DNA of 64,000 bases from Streptomyces sp. NBC_00286 (GCF_036173125.1 NZ_CP108054.1:1178001-1242000); one strand, 5' to 3'. Shown: positions 52,421 to 62,088, counted from the stretch's first letter. A program made the numbers and translations. Notes: generated by a model from the sequence alone, not told the origin.

Positions 52421-53287
52421 CTACCGCTCAAGGAAGTTGAGGGCTTCCGTCACGAACTGCTCGTGGAACTGGAAAATGCCTCCGTGGCCGGCGTCGGGGT
52501 AGACGACCACGTCGGCGTTCGGCAGTCGCCGGGCCAGTTCGAACGAGTTCTTCGTCGGCACCATCCGGTCGCTCTCGCCGTTGGCGACGAGCACGGGCTG
52601 ATGGATGACCGAGAGGTCCTGGGGCTGCGCGAGCCCCCAGCGGTGGATGGCCTTGAGCTGGGCGAAGTACGACGTGAGGGAGATCGCCTTGTCCCGGTCG
52701 CGGGTGCGCTCCTTGAGGCGGGCCAGGAACTGCTTTCCGGCTCGGCGCCCGTTCGCAGTGCGGGTGAAGAAGAGGAACTGCTTCGGGTCCTGGAGGGTGA
52801 ACAGGCCCCGGACGGTGTCGAGATGGGACAGTCGAGTCACGTTCTTGATGCCCTCACCGCCCGCGGGGCCGGTGCCCGTGAGGATCAGCTTGCGGACAAG
52901 CCGCGGTTCGGTCTGCGCGATCACCTGGGCGATCATGCCGCCCATCGAGAAGCCGTGAATGTCGACATGGTCGAGGCCGAGTCCGCGGATGAAGGTGACG
53001 GCATCCTTCGCCATCTCCTCGATGGCCTTCGGCGTCGAGCCGCTGGAGGCGCCGACACCCCTGTTGTCGAAGGTGATGACGCGATGCCTGGCGGCGATGC
53101 CGTCGACGACCCGGGGGTCCCAGTTGTCGAGGACCGCGGCAAGGTGATTGATGAAGACCACCGGGACGCCAGTCCGGGGACCGAGGTCGCGGTAGGCGAA
53201 GGTCACTCCCCCGGCGGTGAGGGTGCGGGTCGGTGCGTTCTTGTACGACCTCACCGCGTCGCCTCGTACTCCCTGTGCGTCATTCAT
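52421..53287 (-). CDS. Alpha/beta-fold hydrolase
   Basis: 288 residues. Nucleophile elbow HGFSMGGMIA (Ser about 114), acid in NGESDRMVP and His in PDAGHGGIFQF form the triad. Oxyanion region is FINHLAAVLDNWDP. It is of the haloperoxidase/esterase-like type found widely in actinomycetes. It is transcribed toward the HxlR gene with a 181-base spacer. Confidence 0.85.
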   Translation of the reverse strand: MNDAQGVRGDAVRSYKNAPTRTLTAGGVTFAYRDLGPRTGVPVVFINHLAAVLDNWDPRVVDGIAARHRVITFDNRGVGASSGSTPKAIEEMAKDAVTFIRGLGLDHVDIHGFSMGGMIAQVIAQTEPRLVRKLILTGTGPAGGEGIKNVTRLSHLDTVRGLFTLQDPKQFLFFTRTANGRRAGKQFLARLKERTRDRDKAISLTSYFAQLKAIHRWGLAQPQDLSVIHQPVLVANGESDRMVPTKNSFELARRLPNADVVVYPDAGHGGIFQFHEQFVTEALNFLER

Positions 53288-53322
53288 GGCCGTGCCCTTC
53301 TACATGGGGGTTTCTGGACTGC

Positions 53323-53332
53323 GACTGCAGTC
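53323..53332. promoter_or_regulatory. Palindrome GACTGCAGTC before the hydrolase gene
   Basis: A perfect 10-base palindrome 36 bases upstream of the alpha/beta hydrolase start, flanked by a further GACTGC on the left. A regulator site is possible but not proven. Confidence 0.35.
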
Positions 53333-53536
53333 AGTTCGGTCGACGGCAGAAGGCCCGCAGGAGTGAGAACCCTGCTCGGTTGAGTTGTTCAGCATCACGT
53401 CGACTATTGAAGTATGACCGTAATTCTATGTGCCCGCAAGAGATGCGCCGCACTCGATGACAGCGAGGCCGCGACAACGAATCGATTCCGCCGGCAGTCA
53501 GCCCGGGCGTGCGCCCCGGCTGCCGTCCTGGGCGAG

Positions 53537-54637
53537 TCAGTGTGCCGCGTGGGCAAGGAGAGCAGCGAAGTTGATCCTCCCGGTCTGCAGTTTCGCGTCG
53601 TGGGGCTCGGGAACTCCGCCGTCGGTGATGTACAGCCGGTCGCCGCGGACCGCGGTCGCGGAAGGCGAGGCGAGACCGTCCGCGCTGGTCAGGACGGGCT
53701 TGTAGGTGCCGTTCGGGTAGACCACCACGACCCTGTCCGGACCGTTCTGCGAGGAGGAGCCGTTCTGCGCCGCGAACACCACATCGGAGCGGGGGGTCAG
53801 GAAGCTGAAATCGTCGATGTTGGGCAGGCCGCCCGTGACAAGGCGGATGGGACCGGCCGCGCCGGTGCCGCTGACCGGTACCCGCAGCAGTGTTCCCTTG
53901 TTGAAGTTGCTGACCCACAGAGCGCCGTTGTGGAATCTGAGCCCGTTGGCACCGATCGGCAGGGCTTCGGTCGGCACCGGCGCGAGAGCGGCGTCGGTCA
54001 GCCACGGGGTCACCGATCCGCCCGAGACCGGAACGGACCAGATGATGCCCTTCAGGCTGTCCGCGATGTAGAGGGTGCGTCCGGCCGCATCGATGGCCAG
54101 CCCGTTGGGGCCCGAGTCGGCGGGCAGAGCGGCGATGCGCTGAGGGCCGCCGCCCGGACCAAGCACGTACACGCCGTTCCTGGCCGCGTTGCCCGGGGCC
54201 CACACGCTGTAGTAGACGGTGCCGTCGATGCCACGGGCGTTGCCGCTGATCGCCTCACCCACCTGCCCGGTGACGAGCACCGTGCGCTCTCCCGAGGCGG
54301 AGATACGCATCAGCTGCGGCCCATGGGTGCGCTCGCACACCGCGCAACTGCCGAGCATGGACAGGGTCACCGAGCCGTCGGGGTTGGCGGTGATGTTCTC
54401 GGGGATCTCGCCGGCGGCGTAGTCGAACGTCGCCGCGGTGCGTACGTCGGTGACAACGGATCCGCGATACGAGGGTCCCGAGTGTCCCGAGTGTCCCGTC
54501 CCTGCGGACGCGGACGGCGCCGACCCCAGGACGGCCGCCGTCGCGGTGACCGCCAGCACGACGGCGGCGTTCTTCTCCAGAAAACGCCGTGCGCCCGATG
54601 GACTGCGCTGGGCCGTTTGCTGGCGCTGCTGCTGCAT
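53537..54637 (-). CDS. Secreted ScyD/ScyE-like beta-propeller protein
   Basis: 366 residues from ATG 54637 with GAGGAG four bases upstream. A signal peptide with hydrophobic core and cleavage after SASA is visible. The body has NHL/SMP-30-like blades (GPNGLAIDAAGRTLYIAD, GANGLRFHNGALWVSNFN). The ScyD/ScyE family was named for scytonemin loci but is widespread; here its role is unknown. Stand-alone. Confidence 0.78.
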   Translation of the reverse strand: MQQQRQQTAQRSPSGARRFLEKNAAVVLAVTATAAVLGSAPSASAGTGHSGHSGPSYRGSVVTDVRTAATFDYAAGEIPENITANPDGSVTLSMLGSCAVCERTHGPQLMRISASGERTVLVTGQVGEAISGNARGIDGTVYYSVWAPGNAARNGVYVLGPGGGPQRIAALPADSGPNGLAIDAAGRTLYIADSLKGIIWSVPVSGGSVTPWLTDAALAPVPTEALPIGANGLRFHNGALWVSNFNKGTLLRVPVSGTGAAGPIRLVTGGLPNIDDFSFLTPRSDVVFAAQNGSSSQNGPDRVVVVYPNGTYKPVLTSADGLASPSATAVRGDRLYITDGGVPEPHDAKLQTGRINFAALLAHAAH

Positions 54638-54681
54638 GACTCTCCTCGGCAAATCAACGAGTGACTGATCAACGAACTTTC

Positions 54682-54761
54682 GGCGACATCAGACATGTCG
54701 GAGACACCAGCAATGCCGGACACAGCGGAGACATCAGCGATGTCGGGCACAGCGGAGACAT
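54682..54761. repeat. 27-base tandem repeat, about three copies
   Basis: Units 54700-54726 and 54727-54753 differ at few positions (GGAGACA(C/T)CAGC(A/G)ATG), with partial units before (54682) and after (54754-54761). The length is a multiple of three, but no supported gene covers it. It lies between the ScyD-like gene and an SDR gene. Confidence 0.8.
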
Positions 54762-54799
54762 ACGGGCGGAGCCGGCGCCCTCGAAGCCGGACCGGGAGG

Positions 54800-55615
54800 T
54801 CAGCCGGGCAGGCGGTTGGTCTTGCGGATCTGCTTGTCGAACGTTCCGGCGGGGACGAGGCGGCGCGCCGCGCTGACGCGCGAGGCCAGCGGGCCGGCGG
54901 TGTAACGCAGCTTCGGCTTCTTGTCGGTGGCCGCGCTGACGATCACTTTGGCGACGACGGCGGGGTCGTCGCCGTCCTTCATCGCCTGCGCGATCATCTC
55001 GTCGAAGTCGCGCCGTCGCTCCGCGTACAGGGGCAGCGGGGTGTCGGGCTGTGCGGCGTTCGTGTCGAAGCTGGTCTTGGTGTAGGCGGGCTGGACGAGG
55101 AGGACCCGGATGCCGTGCTCGCGGACCTCGTGGTCCAGGGACTCGGAGTAGCCCTCGATGGCGTGCTTCGACGCGACATAGAGAGCCATGAAGGGCTGAG
55201 GGGCGACTCCGAGGACGGACGAGATGTTGATGACGCGTCCACTGCCCTGGGCGCGCATGTGCGGCAGAACGGCCTTCGTCATTCGGATGACACCGAGAAC
55301 GTTGATGTTGAGGACGCTCTGGGCCTGGGCGACGGAGTTCTCCTCGACGGCGCCCGCCGAGCCGATACCGGCGTTGTTGACCAGGACGTCGATGCGCCCG
55401 AACTTCTCAATCACCTCCGCGACCGCGGCGGTGGCCGAGTCGTCACTGCCCACGTCGAGATCGAGGTACGTCACTCCGGCGGGCGGGGTGAGCCCGGAGG
55501 TCCTGCGGCCGGTGCCGATCACCTCGAAACCCGCACCGACGAGGGCGCGGGCCGCCTCCTTGCCAATCCCCGATGAGGCACCTGTCACGAGTGCCACCGG
55601 CCGAGTTGTCGCCAT
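54800..55615 (-). CDS. Short-chain dehydrogenase/reductase
   Basis: 271 residues from ATG 55615 (GGAG seven bases upstream). Cofactor loop TGASSGIGKEAA, NNAG, Ser in ISSVLG and YVASK (Tyr-x3-Lys). A palindrome ATTACGTTCGTAAG lies 22 bases upstream and matches the site before the TetR gene at 61434, suggesting control by that regulator. Confidence 0.87.
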   Translation of the reverse strand: MATTRPVALVTGASSGIGKEAARALVGAGFEVIGTGRRTSGLTPPAGVTYLDLDVGSDDSATAAVAEVIEKFGRIDVLVNNAGIGSAGAVEENSVAQAQSVLNINVLGVIRMTKAVLPHMRAQGSGRVINISSVLGVAPQPFMALYVASKHAIEGYSESLDHEVREHGIRVLLVQPAYTKTSFDTNAAQPDTPLPLYAERRRDFDEMIAQAMKDGDDPAVVAKVIVSAATDKKPKLRYTAGPLASRVSAARRLVPAGTFDKQIRKTNRLPG

Positions 55616-55636
55616 CACGAGCTCCCTTGGTTTTGA

Positions 55637-55650
55637 ATTACGTTCGTAAG
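55637..55650. promoter_or_regulatory. Operator candidate ATTACGTTCGTAAG before the SDR gene
   Basis: Arms ATTACG and CGTAAG around TT. The same sequence with two changes occurs, in opposite orientation, at 62089-62102 before a TetR gene. Confidence 0.7.
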
Positions 55651-55656
55651 CCTTAC

Positions 55657-55675
55657 GGTCGTACGACCATATGGT
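55657..55675. promoter_or_regulatory. Overlapping palindromes GGTCGTACGACC and ACCATATGGT
   Basis: Two perfect palindromes, 55657-55668 and 55666-55675, overlap just upstream of the ATTACG operator. They may form part of the SDR promoter control. Confidence 0.45.
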
Positions 55676-55829
55676 GGTCGTCGGTCGATGGCAAGGGGTC
55701 ACGTCCGGCGATCGGAGAAAGATCCGGGACTGGTGGCGCAGTCCCGGCTGTCACTGCGCAGCAGTGTCGGCGCCTGGGGCGGATGGATTACCGAGCAGGT
55801 CCGGCGGTCGTCCTCCCGGCCGTTGCCGC

Positions 55830-56636
55830 TCACTGCTGGTAGTGCGGGAGGATCTCGCCTTTCTTGACGTAGGTGAGGGCGGCGGTGACGTCGTAGGCGT
55901 GGATCGCGGAGACCAGCGGTGCCAGCTGGTCGGACAGGTCCTGGATCACGTTGCCGGTGAAGAAGGCGTCCCGTGCTGCGGTGTCGGTGAACCCGAGGAT
56001 GAGGGAGGCGTGGAAGTGCTGGTCGTGGGGGTTGTCGTGGGCGACGTTCGGGGTGTCCCAGAGCTTTTCGATCCAGGGCAGGAACGTCTGGGTGCGCAGT
56101 TCCTTCAGCACTCCGGTGCCGGTGAGTGCGGGGACGAGCTGCTTCTTGACGAACTTCCGGAACTCACCTGCGCCGGCCCCGTCTCTGCGGCGCAGGTAGA
56201 CCAGGACTCGGGCACCGACCTTCTCGCCCGGGCCTGCGACGTCATACCAGCGGGATGAGTTCGGCGGGCCGGCGTAGAGCAGGGTGCGGCGGAACACGTT
56301 GATCTCGTCCTGGTAGGCCAGCTTCGTCTGCTTGCGCCCCTGCGCGGGCGCAAGGGCCGATTGAAAGGTGACTTCCGCGACGCCGTCGATCTTCCGGTCG
56401 ATGGGAATCGAGGTCTCCACTCCGCCGGTCGCCGGCCACCGGCCCGGGTTGTGCTCGGCGAGGTGGATCTGGCGGTACTCCTCCAGGCCCGGGGTGGCGG
56501 AGATGATCCCTGAGTGCGGGCCCTTCCAGTAGTCCATGCCGGTCTGACGGGGCTGGTCGGTGCGCACCCACAACAGGATCGAGGACGTGAAGTGCTTCGT
56601 CACGTCCGGTTGCGCGGCGGTCGATGGCGTGCTCAT
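55830..56636 (-). CDS. EthD-like (dimeric alpha/beta barrel) protein
   Basis: 268 residues. Two ferredoxin-like halves are suggested: MDYWKGPHSGIISATPGLEEYRQIHLAEH at the start (EthD/Dabb pattern DYWxGPH) and LVYLRRRDGAGAGEFRKFVKKQLVPAL later. Small proteins of this fold assist degradation or cyclisation reactions. It is 11 bases after the SnoaL-like gene in the same operon. No precise function can be given. Confidence 0.65.
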   Translation of the reverse strand: MSTPSTAAQPDVTKHFTSSILLWVRTDQPRQTGMDYWKGPHSGIISATPGLEEYRQIHLAEHNPGRWPATGGVETSIPIDRKIDGVAEVTFQSALAPAQGRKQTKLAYQDEINVFRRTLLYAGPPNSSRWYDVAGPGEKVGARVLVYLRRRDGAGAGEFRKFVKKQLVPALTGTGVLKELRTQTFLPWIEKLWDTPNVAHDNPHDQHFHASLILGFTDTAARDAFFTGNVIQDLSDQLAPLVSAIHAYDVTAALTYVKKGEILPHYQQ

Positions 56637-56647
56637 GGTGTTGCCTT

Positions 56648-57076
56648 TCAGGACTGCAACTGGGCGAAGAGCGTCGCCAGGTCGATGAGGCCCCAGTGGT
56701 CGGTGAGCTTCCCGTCGGCCACCTTGAACATGCGGACCTCCAGCACCTCGATCGATCGGCCGGTGGCGGGAGTGCCGTTGAAGGACCCGGTGTTCGTGCC
56801 GGTGAGGATGAAGCTGATCGCGAACCAGTCGTCCTCGGCGACGACACGGACCGGCGCGGCGGCCATGTCGGGGACCGCTTCGAGGAACGACGTCAGCACC
56901 GCGCGGGTCTCCTCGACGCCGGTGGTGGTGCCGTCGGCGGCGTGGGAGCGGAAGTCCGGCGCGTACAGGGCGAACAGGGCGTCGAGGTCACGCAGGTTGA
57001 CGCGCCTGACGTACTCATCGGCAAGCCGGTGCAAGTCGGCGGTGGACGTTGGGGTCTCGACGTTCGAGGAAGACAT
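56648..57076 (-). CDS. SnoaL-like/NTF2-fold protein
   Basis: 142 residues from ATG 57076 with GGAG seven bases upstream; the frame is open for 75 more codons. It has the ester-cyclase-like pattern ADEYVRRVNLRDLDALFALYAPDF, then TGTNTGSFNGTPATGRSIEV and VADGKLTDHWGLID. NTF2-fold enzymes of this type act as polyketide cyclases or small hydrolases. It is the first gene of a two-gene operon with the EthD-like gene. Confidence 0.78.
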   Translation of the reverse strand: MSSSNVETPTSTADLHRLADEYVRRVNLRDLDALFALYAPDFRSHAADGTTTGVEETRAVLTSFLEAVPDMAAAPVRVVAEDDWFAISFILTGTNTGSFNGTPATGRSIEVLEVRMFKVADGKLTDHWGLIDLATLFAQLQS

Positions 57077-57287
57077 GTGTTTCTCCGATGTGGATGGACG
57101 GAGCGGCTCCGCCCCGGTGATGGACAGCGGAATCGGGTCGAACAGGTGGGTTGGACGAGCAGGGTCTCCATCTTTGGTGGGGGGACGTTTTCGTGGGTTC
57201 GGCCTTCCGACAAGTAGTCGCAGGAGCCGAAACGACCCCCCGCCGGAGAAATTCGACGGACCGTCATGTCCGACGGAGGCCAATGGA

Positions 57288-57310
57288 CGCCAGGGCGTCA
57301 CGCCCTGGCG
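57288..57310 (-). terminator. Ten-base-pair hairpin
   Basis: CGCCAGGGCG (57288-57297), loop TCA, CGCCCTGGCG (57301-57310). It lies 30 bases beyond the leftward alcohol dehydrogenase fragment and upstream of the SnoaL-like gene, so it probably ends transcription from the LuxR-type gene region. Confidence 0.65.
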
Positions 57311-57339
57311 GGGCCCTGTCGCTGCCTACATCCCCGACG

Positions 57340-58071
57340 TTACGGATGAAGAGAGGGAAGCGGATCCGTCACCGTATCCGTCAGGGAGCTGCCCATGCGG
57401 TCGAGCTGTCTGCGTCGAGGTCCCCGTGGAGTCTCACCCGACCCCAACGCCCACGTATGGACTCGGTCTGCCTTCACGTTCGGTCGGCCCACAACGCGCC
57501 CTTCAGCGCACGTGCCTGCCCGTATCTGCTTCTTCACCGTCCCCTCCACCGTCAGCACGATCTTGCCGGTGGTGCGGCCGGTCTCACCGAGGATGTGGGC
57601 CTTGGCGGCCTCGGCCAGCGGGAAGGTGGCCTCGATGTGGGCGCGCAGGGCGCCGGTTTCGACGAGGTCGGCGATGGCTTGCATGCCGGCGCGGTCGGCC
57701 TCGACGAGGAGGGACTCGAAGCGGATGCCCCGCTCGGCGATGTCGGCCAGTTCGTCGGGGCCCACGGGTGCTACCGGAAGGATCGAGACGAGTGTGCCGC
57801 CCGGGCGCAGCACGGCGAGGGAGCGAGCGCGGGCGGCGGTGTCCAACGAGACCGGGTCGAGGACCACGTCGACGTCCTTGACAGCCTCGGTGAAGTCGAC
57901 CGTGTGGTAATCGATGGCCTCGTCCGCGCCCAGGGAACGCAGGAAGTCGCCACGCACTGAGCGGCCGACCATCCCGTCCATGTACCCCCGGTTAGGTACG
58001 TCCAAGAACACCAGGTCAAGAATCCGGGCATCGGCCAGCCACCCGGGCGACCCCGGGATACCGCCGGTCAC
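57340..58071 (-). pseudogene. Truncated zinc-type/quinone-reductase-like dehydrogenase
   Basis: The frame contains only the second half of an MDR-type NADPH oxidoreductase: FLRSLGADEAIDYHTVDFTE, VDVVLDPVSLDTAARARS, LRPGGTLVSI and TGRTTGKIVLTV. The N-terminal catalytic half and the cofactor loop are absent, and an unrelated tail of about 75 residues follows the normal end. It overlaps the end of the LAL regulator gene by four bases. Confidence 0.75.
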
Positions 58072-60845
58072 CCCATCAATCGCAGCCCGTCCTCGAAGTC
58101 GATGCGCGCGAGGTCAGCGCGCGAGACGATGCCGAGCTTGGGGAACACGTTCGCCAGATGATGAGCCACCGTACGAGGACTGATCAGCAGTTGTGCCCCG
58201 ATCTCCCGGTTGGTAAGTCCCTGCGCGGCCAGGCGTACGACTCTCAACTCCTGCGCCGTGAGGGTCGTTGACGTGTCCCCTGCTCGTGTCCGCGCGGAGT
58301 CCCGGCGCGGTTGCTGCCCGGTCAGCTCCTGTTCGGCCCGGGTGCGGGCGAGCAACGGAGCCGCGTCCAGTCGCCGGAAGGTCTCCGCGGCTTCGGCCAG
58401 CTGTGTCCGGGCGTCGGTACGACGACGAGTGCGCCGCAGCCACTCGCCGTACAGCAGGCGCGTACGGGCGTGGGCGAAGGGCCGCGACGCGGCTCCGGGG
58501 ACCTCCAGCGCAAGCCGGAACTGCTTCTCCGCAGCCGCTCCGGACGCCAGCAGGGCATGGACAAGGTGCGTCGCGGAGACCGCCCACGCCGCGTTGGTCC
58601 GCTCGGCCCACCGCCGCAGCAGCCGCGCCTGTTCCTCGGCCGTCGCCCGCTGCCCGGCCTGGAGGGCGGCCTCGGCGGTGTCCGGCGCGGCGAGCAGCGC
58701 GACAGTGGCGTTCGCCGCGTGGTGTCCGTCCTCGCTCAGCCGGACCAGGCGGTCCAGCGCCTCCTCGGCCCGGCCGGCGAAGAGCGCCGACATGCCGAGG
58801 TTCCACTCCGCGCAGGCACTGAAGACGCGCACCCCACGCGGCACCCATACCTCGATGGTCCGGTCGGCGACGTCCCTGACGGTCCGCTCATCGCCTTGCG
58901 CGGCTGCCAGCCATCCGAGACCGGTGCGGCACTGCTCCGCCAAGTGGTCGTCGCCGGTCCCCTCGGCCACTTGGAGCCCTTCAAGGGCGTTCGCCTTGGC
59001 CGAGGTCCAGGAGCCTTGCGCGATGTCGGGCGCCACCGTCTGGGCCAGCGCCTGGGTCAGGGCGGTGACCTGGTCCGTGTGCCGCAGCGTGTCGATCTCG
59101 CGGCGGAGCGCCTCCTGCAGGGCGGACTCGATGCCCCAGGCCACCGCCAGCGGTGCCGGTGGCATCAGGAGCCAGGAACTGCCGCTGAGCCGGGTGAGGA
59201 TCTCAGCAACGGGGGCCACGGCCTGGTCGCGGTCAGCGGCGGCGCCGCCCCCGTCCTCCGTCCACCATTGGCGCAGCAACGGCAGCAGATCGGCGTTCGG
59301 GAAGTCCCCTCGCGGGAGCCGCCGATCAAGCCGTTGGAGCGCCTGGCGCTGCAGTTCACCATGACTGGCCGCCCACGCCGCCCGTAGCGCCATGCTGCCG
59401 AGTCTGAACGCCTGCCCGGGATCGGCCACCTGCTCCATGTCCCGGGTCAGCTGACGGCAGGCGGCTTCCGCATTGCCGTGCGCGAACTCGATCAGCCCGC
59501 GCAGCCCCTCGCTGAGCTCCGCGACCGTGGCCGCGGAGGAAAGCCTTTCGGCCCGCTCCAGCATGCCGCGCGCCACGTCGACGTGGCCGGCCTCCCAGGC
59601 CGCCCTCGCTCCGTGAGCCAGCCGTCTGGCCGCGTCGTCCGTCGAGGGGGACAGCTTCGCCGCACGCCGCAGGGCACGAGCCGCCGTGGCGCAGCCGCCA
59701 CGCGCCCAGGACCGGTGGGCCGACTCCTCCAGCAGCCGGGCCACCTCCTCGTCGAGCCGGCCCACGGCTTCCAAAGCCGCGGCGAGGTGCCAGGGGCGCA
59801 GTTCGTCGGCGTTCTCACCGGTCAGTACGGAGGCGAGCGCGCGATGAACGGCCTGGCGGTTCGCGGGCGGCGCCTCCTCGTAGACCACCGCCGCCATCAG
59901 CTGGTGACGGAAACAGATCCGCCCGTCCGAGCGCATGGTGAGCAGGCCCGAGTGCAGCGCTTCGTCCCAGGCGGCCGAGTCGAGGCCGAGCACATCACCG
60001 GCCTGGCGCACGGTGTTGCGATCGCTGGGGTCATCGGCGGCGGCGAGCAGGAGCGCGGTGCGAGCGGGCGCGGACAGCCTCTCGATGCGGGCGCGGAAGG
60101 CGCGGCGCAGGCGTGGCCCGACGGCGATCTGCTCATCGGCGAGAGGGTGCGTCGAGAGGTCGCCGGCCGCCATGGAAGTAGGCAGTTCGTGGAGTGCGAG
60201 GGGATTGCCTGCGGCCGCGCGGATCGTGCGGCGGATCACCGACTCGTCCGCTTGGGGAGCGACGGCACGGGCGAGGAGCCGGGCGTCCTCGTCGCCCAGC
60301 TCCCGGACCTCCATGGCCGCCAGTTTCTCCCAGAGGCCGTCGACAGGGTCGTCGTGTCCGGTGAGGAGCATGACCACGGGCTCGTTGCGCAGTCGGCGCG
60401 CGACGAAGGCCAGGCACTCTGCGGACGGCTCGTCCAGCCATTGGGCGTCGTCGGCGATGATCAGCACCGGCCGTTCCTTGGCCAGCTCGCCGACGAGCGT
60501 CAGTACGGCCACGCCGATCAGGAACCGGTCCGGCACGTCGTTGCTGGTACCGAGCGCCCCGTTCAAGGCGTTGGCCTGCGGCTCCGGGAGCGTGCCGATC
60601 CGCTCCGTCACCGGCCACAGCAGTTCGTGCAGCGCGGCGAACGTCAGCCCCGACTCCAGGCGAGTGCCCCCGCATCGCAAGACGGTGAAGTCCGCGGCCG
60701 CTGACTCGGCCACGTATTCCAGCAGGGCGGTCTTGCCGATGCCGGGGTCACCCCACAGCACCCGCGTTGCCCCGTCGCCTTGCCGAGCACCGTCAAGGAT
60801 CCGGTCTAGGGCTGCCTGCTCAGGGCGCCGTCCGTATAGGTCCAT
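58068..60845 (-). CDS. LAL-type LuxR regulator (ATP-binding)
   Basis: 925 residues. Walker A WGDPGIGKTALL (about residues 31-42), Walker B VLIIADDAQWLD, a long helical TPR-like middle, and a C-terminal LuxR HTH (LTAQELRVVRLAAQGLTNREIGAQ...ISPRTVAHHL). LAL proteins usually activate neighbouring secondary-metabolite or sugar-utilisation genes. Both immediate neighbours are gene fragments, so its original target may be lost. Confidence 0.9.
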   Translation of the reverse strand: MDLYGRRPEQAALDRILDGARQGDGATRVLWGDPGIGKTALLEYVAESAAADFTVLRCGGTRLESGLTFAALHELLWPVTERIGTLPEPQANALNGALGTSNDVPDRFLIGVAVLTLVGELAKERPVLIIADDAQWLDEPSAECLAFVARRLRNEPVVMLLTGHDDPVDGLWEKLAAMEVRELGDEDARLLARAVAPQADESVIRRTIRAAAGNPLALHELPTSMAAGDLSTHPLADEQIAVGPRLRRAFRARIERLSAPARTALLLAAADDPSDRNTVRQAGDVLGLDSAAWDEALHSGLLTMRSDGRICFRHQLMAAVVYEEAPPANRQAVHRALASVLTGENADELRPWHLAAALEAVGRLDEEVARLLEESAHRSWARGGCATAARALRRAAKLSPSTDDAARRLAHGARAAWEAGHVDVARGMLERAERLSSAATVAELSEGLRGLIEFAHGNAEAACRQLTRDMEQVADPGQAFRLGSMALRAAWAASHGELQRQALQRLDRRLPRGDFPNADLLPLLRQWWTEDGGGAAADRDQAVAPVAEILTRLSGSSWLLMPPAPLAVAWGIESALQEALRREIDTLRHTDQVTALTQALAQTVAPDIAQGSWTSAKANALEGLQVAEGTGDDHLAEQCRTGLGWLAAAQGDERTVRDVADRTIEVWVPRGVRVFSACAEWNLGMSALFAGRAEEALDRLVRLSEDGHHAANATVALLAAPDTAEAALQAGQRATAEEQARLLRRWAERTNAAWAVSATHLVHALLASGAAAEKQFRLALEVPGAASRPFAHARTRLLYGEWLRRTRRRTDARTQLAEAAETFRRLDAAPLLARTRAEQELTGQQPRRDSARTRAGDTSTTLTAQELRVVRLAAQGLTNREIGAQLLISPRTVAHHLANVFPKLGIVSRADLARIDFEDGLRLMG

Positions 60846-60909
60846 TTGCTTGAAACCTTAATGGGCTGCGCTCGCCCAAGCCACTGCCGGCACCCGCGTC
60901 CCACGGTCC

Positions 60910-61362
60910 GTGGCCGCCGGGGACGTGGTCATCGCCCCCGGCCTGACGCGCGAGCTCATCGACGTCTTTCCCAGCCGGCGGCCCGGCCGCGCCCCCGGCC
61001 AGAACCGGCAGCTCGTCTTCCTGCCCCAGCGCGAATCGCAGACCATCGACACCGTGGACGCGGCCACCATGCGCGGCGAGTCGCTGCGCCGCGAATCCCT
61101 GACCCAGCGCGAGCGCGAGGTGCTGACCGCCATTGCCTCCGGCTGGACCAACCCCGAGATCGGCGAACGGTTGTCGCTGGCCGAATCCACCGTCAAGACC
61201 CACGTCAGCCGCATCCTCGCCAAGATCGGCGCCCGCGACCGCGTCCAGGCCGTGATCTTCGCTTACGACACCGGACTGGTCAGGCCCGCACGACCAGCAC
61301 CGCCACGCGCGGTCGGCGCCGCCGGCCGCAGAGGTCCTGACGCTCTGCCCGCAGCAGGCTGA
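60910..61362 (+). pseudogene. NarL-type response-regulator fragment (HTH part only)
   Basis: The frame starts with [20 protein letters not shown], which in intact NarL-family regulators is the linker after the receiver domain. A complete LuxR HTH follows ([25 protein letters not shown]...STVKTHV). The phosphoacceptor domain of about 120 residues is missing upstream, where the divergent LAL gene begins 65 bases away. It could still make a small DNA-binding protein, so relic status is likely, not certain. Confidence 0.7.
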
Positions 61363-61433
61363 GGTCCAGTCACGCGGGGATCCGCACCCAGCCTGCCGCT
61401 GACGGGAGGGCCCCGGGCCAGGGATGTGGTGCG

Positions 61434-62024
61434 TCAGACGCGCTGCTCGGCGTCCAGCAGGGCGAGGGCGTTGCTGACCCCCTGATCGAGGAGTTTTTCG
61501 GCGAGTTGGCGGTCGGTCAAGGCGCGGGAAAGCTGCAGTGTCCCGGCCATCAGACCGAGAAGGCTGAGCGCCTTCACACGTGCGGAGGACGGGTCCTCGG
61601 GCGCCATGCGGGCGGCAACGCCCTCGACGAGGACCAGCACGCCGTCGGTGTACGCCTGCCTGGTTGTGTCGGTGCAGCGCCCGATCTCGTCGAGCAGAGC
61701 GGCGTTGGGGCAGCCGTCGCCAAGGCTGTCGCGGTGCCGGGGCGACAGGTAACCGCGCACAATCTGCTCGAGTCCGGCACGGCCAGGTGCGGCCCGCGCG
61801 ACGACATCCTCGGCCTGCACCTTCAACTGCTCGGCGATTGCCGTGGCGACGAGGTCATCCTTGGATTCGAAGTGAGCGTAGAAGGCCCCGTTGGTCAGCC
61901 CCGCGTCCTTCATGAGCGTCGAGACCCCGGAGCCGTCGATACCGTCTTGCTTGAGCCGGCGGCCCGCCGTCTCGATGATCCGCCGCCTCGTCTCCGACTT
62001 GTGCTCTTTCCCGTACCGCACCAC
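61434..62024 (-). CDS. TetR/AcrR family transcriptional regulator (ATTACGTTCG site)
   Basis: 196 residues from GTG 62024, where AGGAG is eight bases upstream; GTG 62033 is an alternative too close to it. The HTH is GVSTLMKDAGLTNGAFYAHFESKDDLV. A Cys in DGCPNAALL follows in the ligand domain, as in electrophile-sensing relatives. The palindrome ATTGCGAACGTAAT lies 65 bases upstream and recurs before the SDR gene at 54800. Confidence 0.83.
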   Translation of the reverse strand: MVRYGKEHKSETRRRIIETAGRRLKQDGIDGSGVSTLMKDAGLTNGAFYAHFESKDDLVATAIAEQLKVQAEDVVARAAPGRAGLEQIVRGYLSPRHRDSLGDGCPNAALLDEIGRCTDTTRQAYTDGVLVLVEGVAARMAPEDPSSARVKALSLLGLMAGTLQLSRALTDRQLAEKLLDQGVSNALALLDAEQRV

Positions 62025-62088
62025 AGCACACACTCCTACGCCGACCAGAAGGGCCGGTTGCCCTTCCCCGACTTCACCAGCCTATGGT

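Noticed and set aside
53414..54664. Plus-strand frame opposite the ScyD-like gene
   Set aside because: The minus-strand protein has a signal peptide, ribosome site and propeller repeats, so the plus frame is a shadow.
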